Position numbers and translations under genes: made by a program. Below, one piece after another: positions 10,237 through 22,764 of a stretch of DNA of 64,000 nucleotides (its first letter is position 1; each line of letters opens with the position of its first letter). Under the pieces are notes generated by a model, which saw only the letters and a list, made by a program, of their open reading frames with translations, did not search any database and was not told the origin of the DNA. The stretch lies in NCBI GenBank assembly GCA_035048495.1, contig CM068553.1, positions 22,321,190-22,385,189 on the forward strand. Reading direction: 5' to 3'. The DNA is from Euptelea pleiosperma (Eukaryota; Streptophyta; Magnoliopsida; Ranunculales; Eupteleaceae).

Positions 10237-10494
10237 ATTCCCGAGAATTGTCCCATCGGGGTTTCCTGCGACAGAAGAAGCGCGTAATGAGACTTTATCA
10301 GAACAACTCAATGTCTAGACTTCCAAAAATGTGTTTAATGCATGCAAATATACCATTTCGTCCAGAAAAGTGTGTTCTACGCAACAGAAGAGACTCTTAC
10401 GTAGAAAAATAGGTAAATAGAGTATTTTACGTAAGAGAATGCAATAACGCTAAAAGGATAATTGCTTAAAATAAGCACTTTTGAGCGAATATCA

Positions 10495-10506
10495 CAACCC
10501 CCAACC
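10495..10506 (-). other. Polypurine-like tract of element B
   Basis: GGTTGGGGGTTG in element sense, touching the 3' LTR start; second-strand priming site. Confidence 0.7.
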
Positions 10507-12458
10507 AGCATATTGCCAATCCTTGGCAATTAGTGCGAAATAAATGAGCTTAAAAGGGCTCTGCACATGCTGCACACTTTTTCATATAGCTCCGGGAAAA
10601 CACCGTTCATCAAATTATTGAATGGATGCAAAAACAGTTACATGCTAGCGAAGAGTTTAAAAGTTTTGGCACGACTACAGACTGATAATCATGACCCAGA
10701 ATAGTCAGACCTTGCGTGTGTGTGTGTTCAACATTCTCATCATCCGACAGTAAAGATTTCCAGATCACCTCTAAGTTTTTTTCTGCCTCGACCTCAAATC
10801 TCACATGTTTAGCACTCAGAATAGAATCACACAAGAAGGGTTTTCTTCTTTTCTCTCAATTTATATGTGAGGAGATGTATTTAATATAAAGAGGCAAAGA
10901 TCTCACATATGTTTTATTTGAAGGAAGGACATCTTTAACAGAAGAAGATCTCATGATTGGAATACCACTTCACTCGGGAACGTCAGATCAAACTCTATAG
11001 CTTCTCTTTCTCCAATCTCCACATTTTATGATTGTACTATCCTAGAATCAAGTAGGACTTTCCTGGGTTGTAATGAGGCTTAGGTCAGGTGTAAAAAAAA
11101 AAAAAAAAAAATAAAGGTATACAGGATTTCAAAGATCTTGAGAGGATATTGCCATTTTCTTGCATTTTTCCTGCGACGTAACACCATTATCTGGTTCTTT
11201 TTCCTTTTTTCGTATTTTTCTCTTTTTCTTGATATTTCTGAGACTGCTCAATTTCTTTTCAGCACTTTTTCATACTTTCTTTCCATATTTTGTTTTCAGC
11301 TTGAACCACTTTCTTTTCCTTTTGATTTTTCTTCTTTACTTTTCTTTTCACGGTACACCCACATCAGTGATTTTTTTATCCTTCTCAAAAGTAGGGTAGC
11401 TAGTAACACTTCGTAGCTGAACTGGGTTTTTGGTTAATGGGCTTACAAAGAAAAGGCTTTTATAGAAGGGTTCAAGGGGTTTCTAGTGAAGTATAATTCA
11501 GGTGAGTAAAAAGGCTGAATGGTTCAGAAAAAATGGCCTAAATCATTTTCTAGGGTTTGCACTATCATGTATACTGTCTTGACTGGATACAAAGAAGGTT
11601 CTGTCGTAGTAATCCAATGTTGATGTCGTTCTGAGTTCCATGATCGAAGCAAAAGATAATGAGATCTCTCAACGAATATTGCGGGCATGAAGAATAGTGA
11701 GTCATCCATTGACTCAGGATTATTGTATAACTCTCTGAAATGATTAAAGGCTCGAAAGCTCACTGGGTTAGGTCTCCACAATTATTCTCACAGGATCTCT
11801 AGAGTTTCCAAACTTAGGATAACTCTGATGTTGATAGTGTACAATTGTGCCAAATCTGAGTTTTTCTGAGTTTTCAAACCTGCTGTAGTCACGCTTGACT
11901 TGACTCAACGCTAACAAAAATTGACATCCTCAATACTGACTTAACGGAGGTTTTCAGCTAATCAAAGTCAGGGTATTTGACACATTTTTGAAATTCTAGA
12001 AAACTTTTGGAGAACATCGGAAATCACCCCAAAAAACAATTTTTTTTTTTTTTTTTTTTTATTTTTTTTTTTTATTTTTTTTTTTTTTTATATCTATATT
12101 TATCAGAAGGAATACATGAGTTTTGGTAAATACCCACCCCCAACCAAAATATAGCACCGTCCTCGGTGCTCATGACCAGGACATAAAATGATGAAAAATC
12201 AGTGATGATGATGCAAAGGTTCAGGGAGGATGTTACCAAGTCGGCAGCAACTCGACAGTGTGATACCTGATGATCGGAAGAATGAATGTACCTGCATTTC
12301 CAAAGATATAAAAGTAATAACAAATGCATGAGACTCATGTACTCTAGGAATACCGGAATTGCCTTTCCGAAAGCGCTAAGTTTTACGTCTTCAGCCAGAC
12401 ATGACGGGGGTGACAGGCACCCCCAACCAAGTTGGAGCACAGGAGACTGAGTAGATCA
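10507..12458 (-). other. 3' untranslated region of element B
   Basis: About 1.95 kb between the pol stop and the polypurine tract. A 122-codon frame (12072-12440) and others are shared only in part with A and show no recognisable domain or env-like features. A long A/T tract (about 12039-12092) and a CT-rich stretch (11140-11400) are present. Confidence 0.65.
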
Positions 12459-14909
12459 TCAGTCGACATAAGCAGGATCGATTAGATCGATCTCAAAAGT
12501 CTGAATGAACAATACGTCAAGTTCATGGAACTGTTTTAGACGCTGCCCATTGACCTGAAAAGAGGAGTGATCCTTGGAATCCTCAATAGTGATTGCCCCG
12601 AAGGGTGTGACTGCTGTGACCGTATAAGGACCGGTCCACCTAGATTTCAATTTTCCAGGGAAGAGATGAAGACGAGAATTATAAAGAAGGACCTTCTGTC
12701 CTGGATGGAACTCTTTCCTGAGGATGCTCTTGTCATGTATCCACTTCATTTTGGCTTTGTAATTCTTGGATAAGTTGTAGGCATCATTTCTGAGTTCTTC
12801 TAACTCATTCATTTGGAGTTTTCGCTCTTCCCCTGCAGAGTCGAGGTCGAAGTTGAGCTTCTTAATGGCCCACAGAGCACGATGTTCAATCTCTACCGGT
12901 AGATGACAGGGTTTCCCAAAGACGAGACGATAGGGAGACATATTGAGTGGGGTCTTGTAGGCGGTTCTGTATGCCCATAAAGCATCAGTGAGACGAGTAG
13001 ACCAGTCTTTACGTGTGGTATTGACTGTCTTCTCCAAGATCTGCTTGATCTGACGATTAGAAACCTCCACTTGACCACTAGTCTGTGGATGATAAGCTAG
13101 GGCAACCTTGTGGGTTACCCCATACTTTTTCATTAAGTTCTCGAATATCTTATTGCAGAAATGGGTGCCCCCATCACTAATGATGGCCTTAGGGGCACCG
13201 AATCGAGCGAAGATGAACTCCTTTAGGAATTTGACCACCACTTTGTGGTCATTGGTCTTGGTGGGAATGGCTTCTATCCATTTGGATACATAGTCTACCG
13301 CAAGGAGAATGTACTCAAAACCATAGGAAATGGGAAAGGGGCCCATGAAGTCGATGCCCCAAATGTCAAATATTTCATCGACCTGGATGGGAGTGAGGGG
13401 CATCATGTTCCTCTGGGAGATGCGGCCTAGATGCTGGCAATTAGGACAAGTTTTGCAGTAGATATGGGCATCTTTAAATAGTGTAGGCCAGTAGAATCCG
13501 CATTGCAGCACTTTTTCGGCAGTCTTCTTAGTGCTGAAATGACCACCACAAGGTTGGTCATGACATGAGGACAAGATATTGAGTTGGTCCGACTCAGGGA
13601 CACAGAGACGAATGATCTGGTCAGGACAGTATTTATACAAATAAGGGTCATCCCAAGAGTAGTACTTAACTCTTGCTAGGAATTGGCTTTTGTCCTGTTT
13701 TGACCAGTGTGACGGCATTTCTTCGGTGACAAGGTAGTTGACAATGTCAGCATACCAAGGATTAACAGAGATGGCGAACAGTTGTTCGTCTGGAAAGGTT
13801 TCAGGGATGGGCTGGGTGTCGAAGGATGACTCTAAAGTCAGTCTAGACAAGTGATCAGCCACTACATTCTCAGTTCCTTTCTTATCCTTAATCTCGAGGT
13901 CGAATTCCTGCAGTAAGAGAATCCATCGAATTAATCGAGGTTTGGTTTCCTTTTTCGACATGAGATAACGAAGGGCTGCATGATCAGTGTACACAACCAC
14001 CTTAGTGGCTAAGAGATACTGACGGAATTTATCAAGGGCGAAGACTACTGCCAGGAATTCTTTCTCAGTGGTAGAGTAATTCATTTGGGCAGAGTTAAGA
14101 GTTTTGCTCGCGTAGTAGATCACGTGTGACCTTTTGTCAACTCTCTGCCCTAGAACGGCTCCTAACGCGTAGTCAGAAGCATCGCACATTACCTCGAAAG
14201 GTAGAGTCCAATCCGGGGGACGGATAATGGGCGCAGTAGTGAGCTCAGATTTGAGACGCTCAAATGCCTTGACACAGTCAGCATTAAAGTCGAAAGGACT
14301 ATCTTTAGCTAGAAGGTGGGACAGAGGTCGAGCGATTTGAGAGAAGTCCTTGATGAATCGCCTATAGAATCCTCCGTGTCCCAAAAAGGAACGGATGTCA
14401 CGTACGGACTTAGGAATGGGCAAGGTCGAGATGATATCGATTTTAGCTTTGTCGACCTCAATGCCCTGATGGGAAATGACATGTCCCAGAACTATGCCTT
14501 TCTTCACCATGAAGTGGCATTTCTCCCAATTGAGGACAAGTCGCTTGTCCTGACAGCGTTGAAGTACCAGCCCTAGATGGGTCAGACAGTCATCAAAGGA
14601 TGACCCAAAAACTGAGAAGTCGTCCATAAAGACTTCGAGGAATTTTTCCACCATGTCAGAGAATATGCTCATCATACACCTTTGAAAGGTCGCGGGTGCA
14701 TTGCAGAGGCCAAAGGGCATGCGCTTGTAGGCAAAAGTGCCAAAGGGACAGGTGAAAGTTGTCTTCTCGTGATCCTCAGGGGCGATGGGTATTTGATTAT
14801 ACCCTGAGTAACCATCGAGGAAGCAGTAATAGGAGTGACCTGCTAATCTCTCCAACATTTGGTCTATGAAGGGTAAAGGAAAATGGTCCTTCCTAGTGTT
14901 GGTGTTGAG
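12459..14909 (-). CDS. pol: Athila pol, C-terminal part: reverse transcriptase, RNase H, integrase
   Basis: Open frame directly following the TGA at 14910-14912, in phase with gag-protease. The first internal Met opens a 799-residue stretch (14858). In that numbering: RT with FLDGYSGY (catalytic Asp 15), [14 protein letters not shown] and FMDD (77-80); RNase H with CDAS (Asp 226), TEKE (about 263-266), TDHAAL (Asp 292) and ADHLSR (about 334); integrase zinc site H433, H440, C471, C474; integrase core with GIDFMG (Asp 503), SDGG (Asp 562) and GQVEVSNR (Glu 598); then a C-terminal region with a GPY-like WTGPYTV. All catalytic residues are present. Made as the distal part of one Gag-Pol. Normally it copies element RNA to cDNA and integrates it. 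Confidence 0.93.
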   Translation of the reverse strand, partial: LNTNTRKDHFPLPFIDQMLERLAGHSYYCFLDGYSGYNQIPIAPEDHEKTTFTCPFGTFAYKRMPFGLCNAPATFQRCMMSIFSDMVEKFLEVFMDDFSVFGSSFDDCLTHLGLVLQRCQDKRLVLNWEKCHFMVKKGIVLGHVISHQGIEVDKAKIDIISTLPIPKSVRDIRSFLGHGGFYRRFIKDFSQIARPLSHLLAKDSPFDFNADCVKAFERLKSELTTAPIIRPPDWTLPFEVMCDASDYALGAVLGQRVDKRSHVIYYASKTLNSAQMNYSTTEKEFLAVVFALDKFRQYLLATKVVVYTDHAALRYLMSKKETKPRLIRWILLLQEFDLEIKDKKGTENVVADHLSRLTLESSFDTQPIPETFPDEQLFAISVNPWYADIVNYLVTEEMPSHWSKQDKSQFLARVKYYSWDDPYLYKYCPDQIIRLCVPESDQLNILSSCHDQPCGGHFSTKKTAEKVLQCGFYWPTLFKDAHIYCKTCPNCQHLGRISQRNMMPLTPIQVDEIFDIWGIDFMGPFPISYGFEYILLAVDYVSKWIEAIPTKTNDHKVVVKFLKEFIFARFGAPKAIISDGGTHFCNKIFENLMKKYGVTHKVALAYHPQTSGQVEVSNRQIKQILEKTVNTTRKDWSTRLTDALWAYRTAYKTPLNMSPYRLVFGKPCHLPVEIEHRALWAIKKLNFDLDSAGEERKLQMNELEELRNDAYNLSKNYKAKMKWIHDKSILRKEFHPGQKVLLYNSRLHLFPGKLKSRWTGPYTVTAVTPFGAITIEDSKDHSSFQVNGQRLKQFHELDVLFIQTFEIDLIDPAYVD

Positions 14910-17900
14910 TCATCGGTAATCGATGCAGACTCTCCACCCTTTCTTCAGGCGCTGGGTTACCATTTCCTTGTTCTCATTTTCCACAACTGTGAATCCTGCC
15001 TTTTTAGGGACGACATGAATAGGACTCACCCATTTGCTATCGGAGATGGGATAAATGATTCCCGCATCTAACAGTTTAAGGACCTCATCCCGGACTACAT
15101 CCTTCAAGACGGGGTTCAACCTCCTCTGGTGTTCTCGAGAGGTTTTGGATTCATCCTCGAGATAGATGTGATGTTGGCACACCGAGGGGTCTATGCCTCG
15201 AATATCATCTATAGTCCAACCTATCGCAGATTTGTGCTCGTTGAGCAGCTCGAGAAGTTTCTTACGTTCACTCTCAGACAAAGCGGAAGCAATAATGACA
15301 GGGTAGGTTTCCTTAGGACCAAGATAGGCATAGGAAAGATCTGTGGGAAGAGGCTTAAGCTCCAATATTGGAGCAGATGGAGTAGAAATAGGTGTCACAG
15401 AAGACACGGATTGAAGAGGTTTGACTTCAGTAGGTAAAGGAAGGATGGGTTCTCTGGCCATGGTTATCAGAGGCTCGAACTCGATGAGAGGAGCGGGGAT
15501 CTCTATCAGTGGAGCAGTCTCCAAAAGATCATTGAGATCAGAAATAGCTGACTCTGTTGCAAAGTCAGCTCCAAAGTGTTCTAGACACTGCTTAAGAATA
15601 TCTTCGGTGGAGTCCGGGATTAGACTCTCAACGGCACACATTTCATCGGTCACTTCGCGATCGGCATCTTGTTGCATTAAACGAAAGATGTTGACCTCAG
15701 CTTTGAGGTTACCAAAAGCAATGGACATGTTTCCGTCCCGGCACCCGATGTGTGCGTTCGCGGTGGCAAGGAATGGACGGCCTAAGATGACCGGAATGCG
15801 GTTATCCTGACACGGCTCGGTGTCGAGAATGATAAAGTCCACAGGATAGTAAAAGTCTGCGACTTTTACTAGGACATCTTCAATGATTCCTCTTGGAATC
15901 TTGATGGACTGATCAGCCAATTTCAGGGTGACATTGGTAGGCTTCATATCTTTCAGTCCTAACTGCTGATATACCGAGAATGGTATGAGGTTAACGCTAG
16001 CCCCTAAATCTAGCAAGGCAGTGCAGCTAAAGTTGTCTCCAATTTCACATTGGACAGTTGGGCTACCTGGATCCTTGTGTTTGATCACACTATTGCGTTG
16101 AATGAATGCTGTAGCTTTTTCGGCCAAGAAGGCAGCTTTGGGTACATGCGTACGCCGCTTAACTGTGCACAAGTCCTTGAGGAATTTGGCATAGGAAGGG
16201 ATTTGCTTGATAGCAGAAAGGAATGGGATATTGATCTGGACGTCTTTAAAGACGTCTAAGATCTCTGAGAATTGCTGATCCCGCTTATCTTGGACAAGTC
16301 TGTCCGGGAAGGGAGGCTTTACTCGACAAATGGGTTTGTCTTTAGCCTTAGATTTCTGCACAGGGATATCTGATGTTGGTGCAGAGGTAGAAGAAGCAGA
16401 GGTAGGATTAGGACTAGTTTCCTCTGTGCGAGTGATGGGTGCCGGAGATGGCACCGGTGGTGGTTGGACTCCCATGTCCACAGTTTTTCCAGATCGTAGG
16501 GTGGTTACAGCTTGCACCTCCCCTTGACACTTCTCATTCTGGCTTTGAGATTGGGATCCGATCTCATATACTGCCCCTTTGGCATTTCCTTTAGGGTTTG
16601 CAATGGGTTGGCTAGGAAAGATCCCCTTAGCTTTCTCAGCTTCCAAGTTACCTAGACGTTGCTCTAGACGAAGCATGGATTGCTGTTGCTGTTGCTCTAG
16701 GCGTTGCATAGATTGTTGTTGTTGAGTAATGAGTTGAGCTAGAAGGTCTTCGATACCAGATTTGGGGAGCGACTGTTGGGGAGCAGCTAATGGGAGCTGA
16801 GGCACCAATTCGCGACTCGAGCTCATCGGGGCATTATAGTTATAGGCGGAAGAATTAGTTGGGACAATCTGTTGGTTCTGAAAGTTCTGGGGAACTCTTT
16901 GCTGATTCTGAAATGTGCTCTGTTGTCCAGAGTATTGACCCTGTTGGAACTGCTGGTTCTGAGTAGATGGGTACTGATTCTGCTGGTATTGTCCCTGATT
17001 GAATTGCCGATTGGGTTGATTGAACCCAGGAGGATACATGCCCTGAGGTTGACGCGGAGGTTGAGCTTGTGATTGAGTAGACTGAGGCCTCCAAGAGAAG
17101 TTAGGGTGGTTTCTCGTGTCCGGATGATAAGATTGACTATACGAGTTTTGAGTGGGTGGTTTGTATGTGCTGAAAGCACAAACTTCTTCCTGAAGAGGAT
17201 TAGACCATCCTTCATTTAAAGGACAATGCTCAGTAGTATGGGAGGGTTGCAGACAGAGGGTGCAAGATTCCATAGGGCTCTCGTGTCCCACATGCATGAC
17301 TGGGGTAGATTGTTGAGTAGGCTTTTGTACAGACACAGCCAGTGCAGAGACTGACTTGCTCAACTCTTGAATGACAGATCGAAGCTCCGTATCAGCTGTA
17401 GCATCATGTCCCTTGGTTGTCCTTTGGACCGAAGTGGTTCGACTAAACTCTGAGTCAGTCGTCCAATGTTGAGAGTTTTCTCCTAACTCTCCCAAGAATT
17501 TGTATGCATCGGTCGGAGTTTGGTGCAGGAATTTTCCTTGGCACATTGACTCTACCATGGTCCGGGACTCATCAGTAAGTCCCTTATAGAAGACGTGGAC
17601 AAGATTTCCCTTGTCGATGCTATGGTGGGGACACTTAGTCAAGTAGTCTTGGAATCTATCCCATGCTTCAAAAAATTTCTCATCGGACTTCTGTCTAAAG
17701 TCCTGAATGAGTTGCTTCATTTGGTTGGTCCGAGTCATGGGGTAGAATTTAGACATGAATTTGCCCACCAATTCTTTCCAACTGCTGATTGAATCAGCGG
17801 GTAAGGAGTAGAGCCAATCTGAGGCTCGGTCTTTGAGCGAGAATGGGAAAACTCGCAGACGGACATTGTCATCATCAAGGTTCTGATTCTTGAAAAGTAG

Positions 17901-18239
17901 GATGACATGTTGGAATTCCCTAATATGGGAATATGGGTCTTCTCTTGGGAGACCACGAAAGGTAGGCAGCATTTGGATCGTCTGCGGCCTGATCTCGAAC
18001 TGTACCGCCGTAGTAGGTGGGAGAACAATGCAAGTGGGCGGATTGGCAGAGATAGGAGCGAACGTCTCGATAAGAGGTCGTTCGACTGCCATGACTACAA
18101 AGGTAGTAGTACTGGGGGAGGCGGGTGGTGAAAGAGATGGGGAAGAATTCAGTGGAGGATCCACTGTAGGGACGTGATTCTCAGATCGAACCAAGCGTTT
18201 GTTCGGACGATTCCAAACGGGCATACGCGAATGAGGCAA
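14910..18239 (-). CDS. gag-pol: Athila gag-protease and RT N-terminus, ending at a premature TGA
   Basis: 1109 residues. Retrotransposon capsid domain about 85-240 (DWLYSLPADSISSWKELVGK); CCHC knuckle C326-C329-H334-C339; Gln/Asn-rich region 400-475; Gln-rich coiled coil about 495-535; protease with DLGASVN (744-750) and ILGRPF (818-823); linker; RT N-terminus up to KGWRVCIDYR. The next codon is TGA, where Arg (CGA) is usual in this family (IDYRRLN), consistent with a CpG C-to-T change. After it the frame stays open for 816 codons. The start at 18239 is the first Met after the leader hairpin; a second Met six codons in aligns with the start seen in element C. The protein forms virus-like particles and cuts itself into parts. 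Confidence 0.92.
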   Translation of the reverse strand: MPHSRMPVWNRPNKRLVRSENHVPTVDPPLNSSPSLSPPASPSTTTFVVMAVERPLIETFAPISANPPTCIVLPPTTAVQFEIRPQTIQMLPTFRGLPREDPYSHIREFQHVILLFKNQNLDDDNVRLRVFPFSLKDRASDWLYSLPADSISSWKELVGKFMSKFYPMTRTNQMKQLIQDFRQKSDEKFFEAWDRFQDYLTKCPHHSIDKGNLVHVFYKGLTDESRTMVESMCQGKFLHQTPTDAYKFLGELGENSQHWTTDSEFSRTTSVQRTTKGHDATADTELRSVIQELSKSVSALAVSVQKPTQQSTPVMHVGHESPMESCTLCLQPSHTTEHCPLNEGWSNPLQEEVCAFSTYKPPTQNSYSQSYHPDTRNHPNFSWRPQSTQSQAQPPRQPQGMYPPGFNQPNRQFNQGQYQQNQYPSTQNQQFQQGQYSGQQSTFQNQQRVPQNFQNQQIVPTNSSAYNYNAPMSSSRELVPQLPLAAPQQSLPKSGIEDLLAQLITQQQQSMQRLEQQQQQSMLRLEQRLGNLEAEKAKGIFPSQPIANPKGNAKGAVYEIGSQSQSQNEKCQGEVQAVTTLRSGKTVDMGVQPPPVPSPAPITRTEETSPNPTSASSTSAPTSDIPVQKSKAKDKPICRVKPPFPDRLVQDKRDQQFSEILDVFKDVQINIPFLSAIKQIPSYAKFLKDLCTVKRRTHVPKAAFLAEKATAFIQRNSVIKHKDPGSPTVQCEIGDNFSCTALLDLGASVNLIPFSVYQQLGLKDMKPTNVTLKLADQSIKIPRGIIEDVLVKVADFYYPVDFIILDTEPCQDNRIPVILGRPFLATANAHIGCRDGNMSIAFGNLKAEVNIFRLMQQDADREVTDEMCAVESLIPDSTEDILKQCLEHFGADFATESAISDLNDLLETAPLIEIPAPLIEFEPLITMAREPILPLPTEVKPLQSVSSVTPISTPSAPILELKPLPTDLSYAYLGPKETYPVIIASALSESERKKLLELLNEHKSAIGWTIDDIRGIDPSVCQHHIYLEDESKTSREHQRRLNPVLKDVVRDEVLKLLDAGIIYPISDSKWVSPIHVVPKKAGFTVVENENKEMVTQRLKKGWRVCIDYR

Positions 18240-19939
18240 GCTCTATATTTGGCAAAAAGTTGCCAGAGAGGAACACTATCCTAAATGATGCACACCAAGC
18301 ACAGATAATCCTATTCTAAGCAATCAGGATATATTTTAGGAATTATCTTAGTTAGTTTTGGGGCTAGAGTAGATTATGACAGTGGGCGGACCACTGGTTT
18401 ATCTTTTAACCGCCGGACTAACTGTTTTGCACTCAGAGGTTCTCACCAGGCTACACTCTTCAGAGCGAATCCTTTAGTACTAACTCTAGTTAACAACAAG
18501 GCAATCCGAAGCCTAGACAGACGTGCGGCACAATGGCTGACTTAAGTACGTCCCAGACTAACCGGATTGGTCAAGTGTATAAGAAGAGTGTTCCCTCGGG
18601 TTAAGCTAGGGTTGGTGCGTGTTCCTAGTCCACACGCAACTAACCGCCGAATAGTCCAAGATGCCACGTCGAGCTCAGTGTACTTGAGTAGCAGGGACTT
18701 ATGGGTGTGTTAGACAACAGGGACCCGCGCTCGTGGTCTTATTTCGATTGGATGTTAAGCGGGTTCGCTTTGCGTGGATTTTTCCTCGAACACCGGGCTA
18801 ATTGGCGCTACTTCTTGATTCTTTTTATTATAGATGGATCCTGGGGATCAATATCAGCTGGAGTGATGAGGTGGGTGATGAAATCCCACCAGTTTCAATT
18901 TTGGAGCTGGGTTTGCTCTCTTAGAGTTGATTGATTAACGGCCACGCCACGCAAGTCGAATAAGTTGTTGCTAAAAAACAAATAGACAAGCGGCAATGAT
19001 GCACCCAATATGCTCTGTATCGCACTCAAGGCGAGGATAGAGACTTACCTCCCGTGGGCCACGCCACGGGGTCGCCTCCGTGGGTTAGAGAGGGGTATCC
19101 TAATGGGCTTGGGCCCGACTCCACCTCTTTGAGCTTTTGCTCTCTACCCACACTGGATCGTGTTCCTGCAGAAACAGTTAGATCGCACGGTCTAGGTATG
19201 TGGGATTCTATTTGGAAGATCCTTGCCTTTTTAGGGTTCACTGAACAAGCACTGAATTTAGGCAAGTTTTTGAATTAATTCCCAAGTTCGAGATGGGTTA
19301 AAATTTAGGAATTTCCAGATTGGAAAATACCTAGATTGGAAAGTTTCCCGAACTGTGGAGATCTTCCAAGGAAGATTTGATTGCGAGATCCCTTATAATT
19401 TTGGGAAATTTCCCAAAATTGAAATTCTGCTAGATTTGGGGTGTTTCCTTTTGCAGACTTGTCCAAATTCGGAAGATTTCTAAAGATAGAAATTCTTCTA
19501 AAGAGGAAACTTCTAAAAGGGGAAACCCTAATTAAGCAGAGTTTCAAGATTTTGGAATCTTTCCAAAAATCGCAAATCCTTGATTAGTGATTTCTAAAAA
19601 TCTGCAGAATATAAAACCCTAATTTTTTTGAATTTTGATTTTTTAATTTTTTTGGTAATTTCCACTTAATCTAGGGTTTCTAAAAAACCCTAGAACAAGA
19701 TCTAGCAGTTATATGGAAAGCAATAAAATTCCTAAATTATTACAAATTGCACTCGGCCTTCCGAGGCATTAAAAATAGTAATTTAAAAACTGCTAAAAAT
19801 CACTAAAAACCAAAAATAGAAAGTTTCCCGAAAAGGTCAGGCTGTCCAAATTGAGCAGCTTTTCGCTTCAGCAACTTTCCAATTCCGTCTTTATGTCCTT
19901 TTTAGCACTCCCGAACACCCGAGCGGCAGCGGCGCCATT
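18240..19939 (-). other. Untranslated leader and primer site of element B
   Basis: Primer site TGGCGCCGCTGCCG lies two bases inside the 5' LTR (19920-19937, minus; tRNA-Asp-like). The splice-donor-like GGGAGGTAAGT is at 19040-19053. A stem-loop (18249-18266) lies just before the gag start. The small frames on either strand here have no counterpart in A or C. Confidence 0.75.
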
Positions 19940-21228
19940 TGGAAATAGGATTTTTCCGCGTCGTTGGTTACGGAAATCCTAGATCTCAACAATATTTGTA
20001 ATTATCCGATTCTTTTTCACTCAAATCCTGCAAAAATCACAGGGTTGTACAGTGGCTCGTGTCGGATGTCGATCCGCACTCGGGGGTTAGTTTGCGTAAT
20101 TCAACGACATGAAATGACGGATTTTTATCAAGAAAACATGGAGGGGTGAGAATGGTGATGGATTTAAAACATTCTTAGTGATTTTTAGAGAGAGAAATTA
20201 CCACAAACAATCAGAAACACAAAAGTAAACTAAGAATAAGAATTTAGCACAATATTGCAAAATCAAACTAAATTTTATTCGAATCAAATGTTGAGATACA
20301 AACTTCTAATAAAAAGATAATAAAATGACAATTCTATAAAGCATAAAGAAAAATAGAGATGGAGACCTAGAGAAAGAAAGTAGAGAGAAGTGAAACCTAG
20401 AGAAAGAAAGGGAGGTTTTAGAGAGAGAAACAACTTGGGAGACTTAGAGAGAGATTGATGAGAGAATGAGGAGAGAGAAAGTGAAGATGGAAAATTACCT
20501 GGATTCGGAACTCACCAATGGTGAAGATGGACAGAGATGATGTCTGGCCATGATGCGGAAGCCGGTCACGTGGTGGGGAAGCATGACAGCATGGTGGTGT
20601 GAAGGAATGGTGGCTTGGTGTGCACACATACAAACCAGCAAGCCAAGAGAGAGGGACGTGTAAGGGTGATGGTGGTTGTGGTGCTGAGTTGCAGGTTGGT
20701 GGAGGAGTTGCAGACGTTGTGAACTGGGTGGGATTGTGATGTTTGATGAAACCGGTGATGGCAGCAACGTGGTTGAGGCGGAGTGGCTGTCTGAACGTGC
20801 AACCGACAAGGAGGGAGAGAAACAGCAACAGCAGCAGGGGTGGAGGCGTTTGGGACGAGAGATGGCCGGAGTTGCAGACCTGCAACTCCGGTCAAAAAAA
20901 AAAAACGAAGAAGATGATCTCCTTCTTTGGACGGTTGTGAGGCTGGGCTGCTGGCTGTTGAACACGGTGGTTGCAGGCGGAGGTGTGCACGGTGGTGTGT
21001 GCTAGCGAGAGGAGGAAGAGGTATGTGATCAGCACAGTTGGCCGGAATTAATGGAGGTTGCCGGAGTTGCAACCTGCAACTCCGGTGATCTTGAAAAAAT
21101 TTTTTTTTTTTTTTTTTGTTTTGTGTGAAGGATGGCTAGGTGAGTGAATGGAGAAAGGGAGAGGAGATAAAGGAGAGGAAGGCTTACCTTTTAGAGGCGC
21201 ACCAGGGAGGAGAAACGGTGCTGTCTTG

Positions 21229-21259
<31 letters not shown>

Positions 21260-22759
21260 TTTTATTTTTGGGCGGTGTGGAGGAGATAAAGAGAGGGAGG
21301 TTGCAGGGGTGTTTGCAACCTTGAAGATGTTGCTGTTGCTGCTGGTGAAGTGTCACGTGAAGGGGAGGTGGAGGCGCTGGAGTGTTGGGTGAGGAAGAAG
21401 GAGAAAACGTGATGGGATTAGGGTGTAACAGCTGGGGTTTTTTTTTTTGAAGCAATCCGGAGAGCCTGACCGTGAAGGTCTTTTTTTCTTTTATATTGGA
21501 GATATCTTCCTTTTAGAGAATATTCTCCAACCAATTAGAAGGGTGATGACGGTGGAGAATGTTGGCTGGATCACCAAACACTGTCCAGCCCTCATTGTAA
21601 TCTAGCCGTTCATCTCATACTTGCCCACAACCTATCCTCTTTCCAAAATACAATTCCATGCTACCCACATGTGCTTACCATTTTTGAAATTTTCCGAAAA
21701 CATACTAGTTTCTAAAAAGAACTATCTTTCCAAATTTTTATTCAAGCTTTGAAAAATCGCCCACTAATTTTCACTTTTAAAATCTTTCCTTTTGTAAAAA
21801 TATATTTTCTTTCCAATTATATAAAACAATTATTCCATTTTCGTAAGACCAAAGTTTTGTCGGGCTAAACGTTTTGGCCTACGATCTTGTGGCCCACAGG
21901 ATGGATGAGGGATCGGAAGGTAAGGATGTTAGATCGGATGATGAAGATTATGATCGGAGGAATGATTGAATGATTTGATCATTTGATGGATGATCCAATG
22001 AGGGGTGAATGATCTGGTGATCCGATGGCCGATTTGATGATCTAGGAGAGGATGGAGGATCGTTTTGCTTAGATGAGGATGTAGGTGGTGAGCAGTTGGA
22101 TCTTGGAGAGTTAGAGAACGAAGGGTGACGGTTGGATGTGGGACTCAGGGTTTGGAGAGAGGAGAGAGACAATATTACAAAATAAAGAGAAAATGCTAGC
22201 AGAGGGTCTTGAACCCTGGTCTTTGACTTGGTCTTCTTCATGCTTCACCAACTAAGCAATTCTTTGACTTGTGTTAGTTGGTCAAGCTTTAATGCCTTTA
22301 TTCTCTTCTCTTGGGGCTTGATTCTTTCTCTCTCTTGGTCTTTTCCCAGGCTCTTCCGACTCTCTAGCTTTTCCCGCTCTTGGTCTACATTTTCTTATCC
22401 TCAGCCTACTGGCTCATGAGCTGTGATTGTAGGTTCTGGAGGTTGGTTGTGGGCCCACATGAGCTGTGATTGTAGGTTCTGGAGGTTGGTTGTGGGCCCA
22501 CATTCCCGAGAATTGTCCCATCGGGGTTTCCTGCGACAGAAGAAGCGCGTAATGAGACTTTATCAGAACAACTCAATGTCTAGACTTCCAAAAATGTGTT
22601 TAATGCATGCAAATATACCATTTCGTCCAGAAAAGTGTGTTCTACGCAACAGAAGAGACTCTTACGTAGAAAAATAGGTAAATAGAGTATTTTACGTAAG
22701 AGAATGCAATAACGCTAAAAGGATAATTGCTTAAAATAAGCACTTTTGAGCGAATATCA
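19940..22759 (-). repeat. 5' LTR of element B (2820 bp)
   Basis: Same sequence as 7675-10494 by eye. Ends TG...CA; next to the right target duplication CGGCC (22760-22764). Contains hairpins (20866-20891, 21061-21085), a TATA-like box (21488-21496), a tRNA-like module (22205-22257) and the 43-bp duplication (22416-22501). Confidence 0.95.
22205..22257 (-). other. tRNA-like D-arm/T-arm module in B 5' LTR
   Basis: Same as 9940-9992; A box to B box spacing 42 nt. Confidence 0.55.
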
Positions 22760-22764
22760 CGGCC

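Larger units (their letters stand above)
7675..10494 (-). repeat. 3' LTR of element B (2820 bp)
   Basis: On the plus strand it begins TGGAAATAGG and ends GCGAATATCA, so in element sense it runs TGATATTCGC to TTTCCA. It contains two GC-rich hairpins, a TATA-like box, several poly-T runs, a tRNA-like D/T-arm module and a 43-bp tandem duplication (10151-10236). Long frames inside it are by-products of low-complexity sequence. Confidence 0.95.
7675..22759 (-). mobile_element. Element B: complete Athila-type Ty3/gypsy retrotransposon
   Basis: 15,085 bp, reading right to left: 5' LTR (19940-22759), primer site, leader, gag-pol (18239 to 12459), 3' untranslated region, polypurine tract and 3' LTR (7675-10494). 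Perfect 5-bp target duplication CGGCC (7670-7674 and 22760-22764). The LTRs keep a constant offset of 12,265 and no difference was seen by eye, which implies a very recent insertion. It sits inside A's 3' LTR in opposite orientation. The coding frame has a single TGA stop (14910-14912), so this copy should not make full Gag-Pol unless the stop is read through. Confidence 0.96.

Noticed and set aside
12072..12440. Third gene of element B after pol
   Set aside because: Counterpart in A (5561-5758 and following) is broken and shifted; no domain. Kept as 3' untranslated region.
7675..22759. Large direct duplication at offset 12,265 that could be a segmental duplication
   Set aside because: The repeat units start TG, end CA, flank a gag-pol region with primer site and polypurine tract, and the whole has a CGGCC target duplication; they are LTRs.
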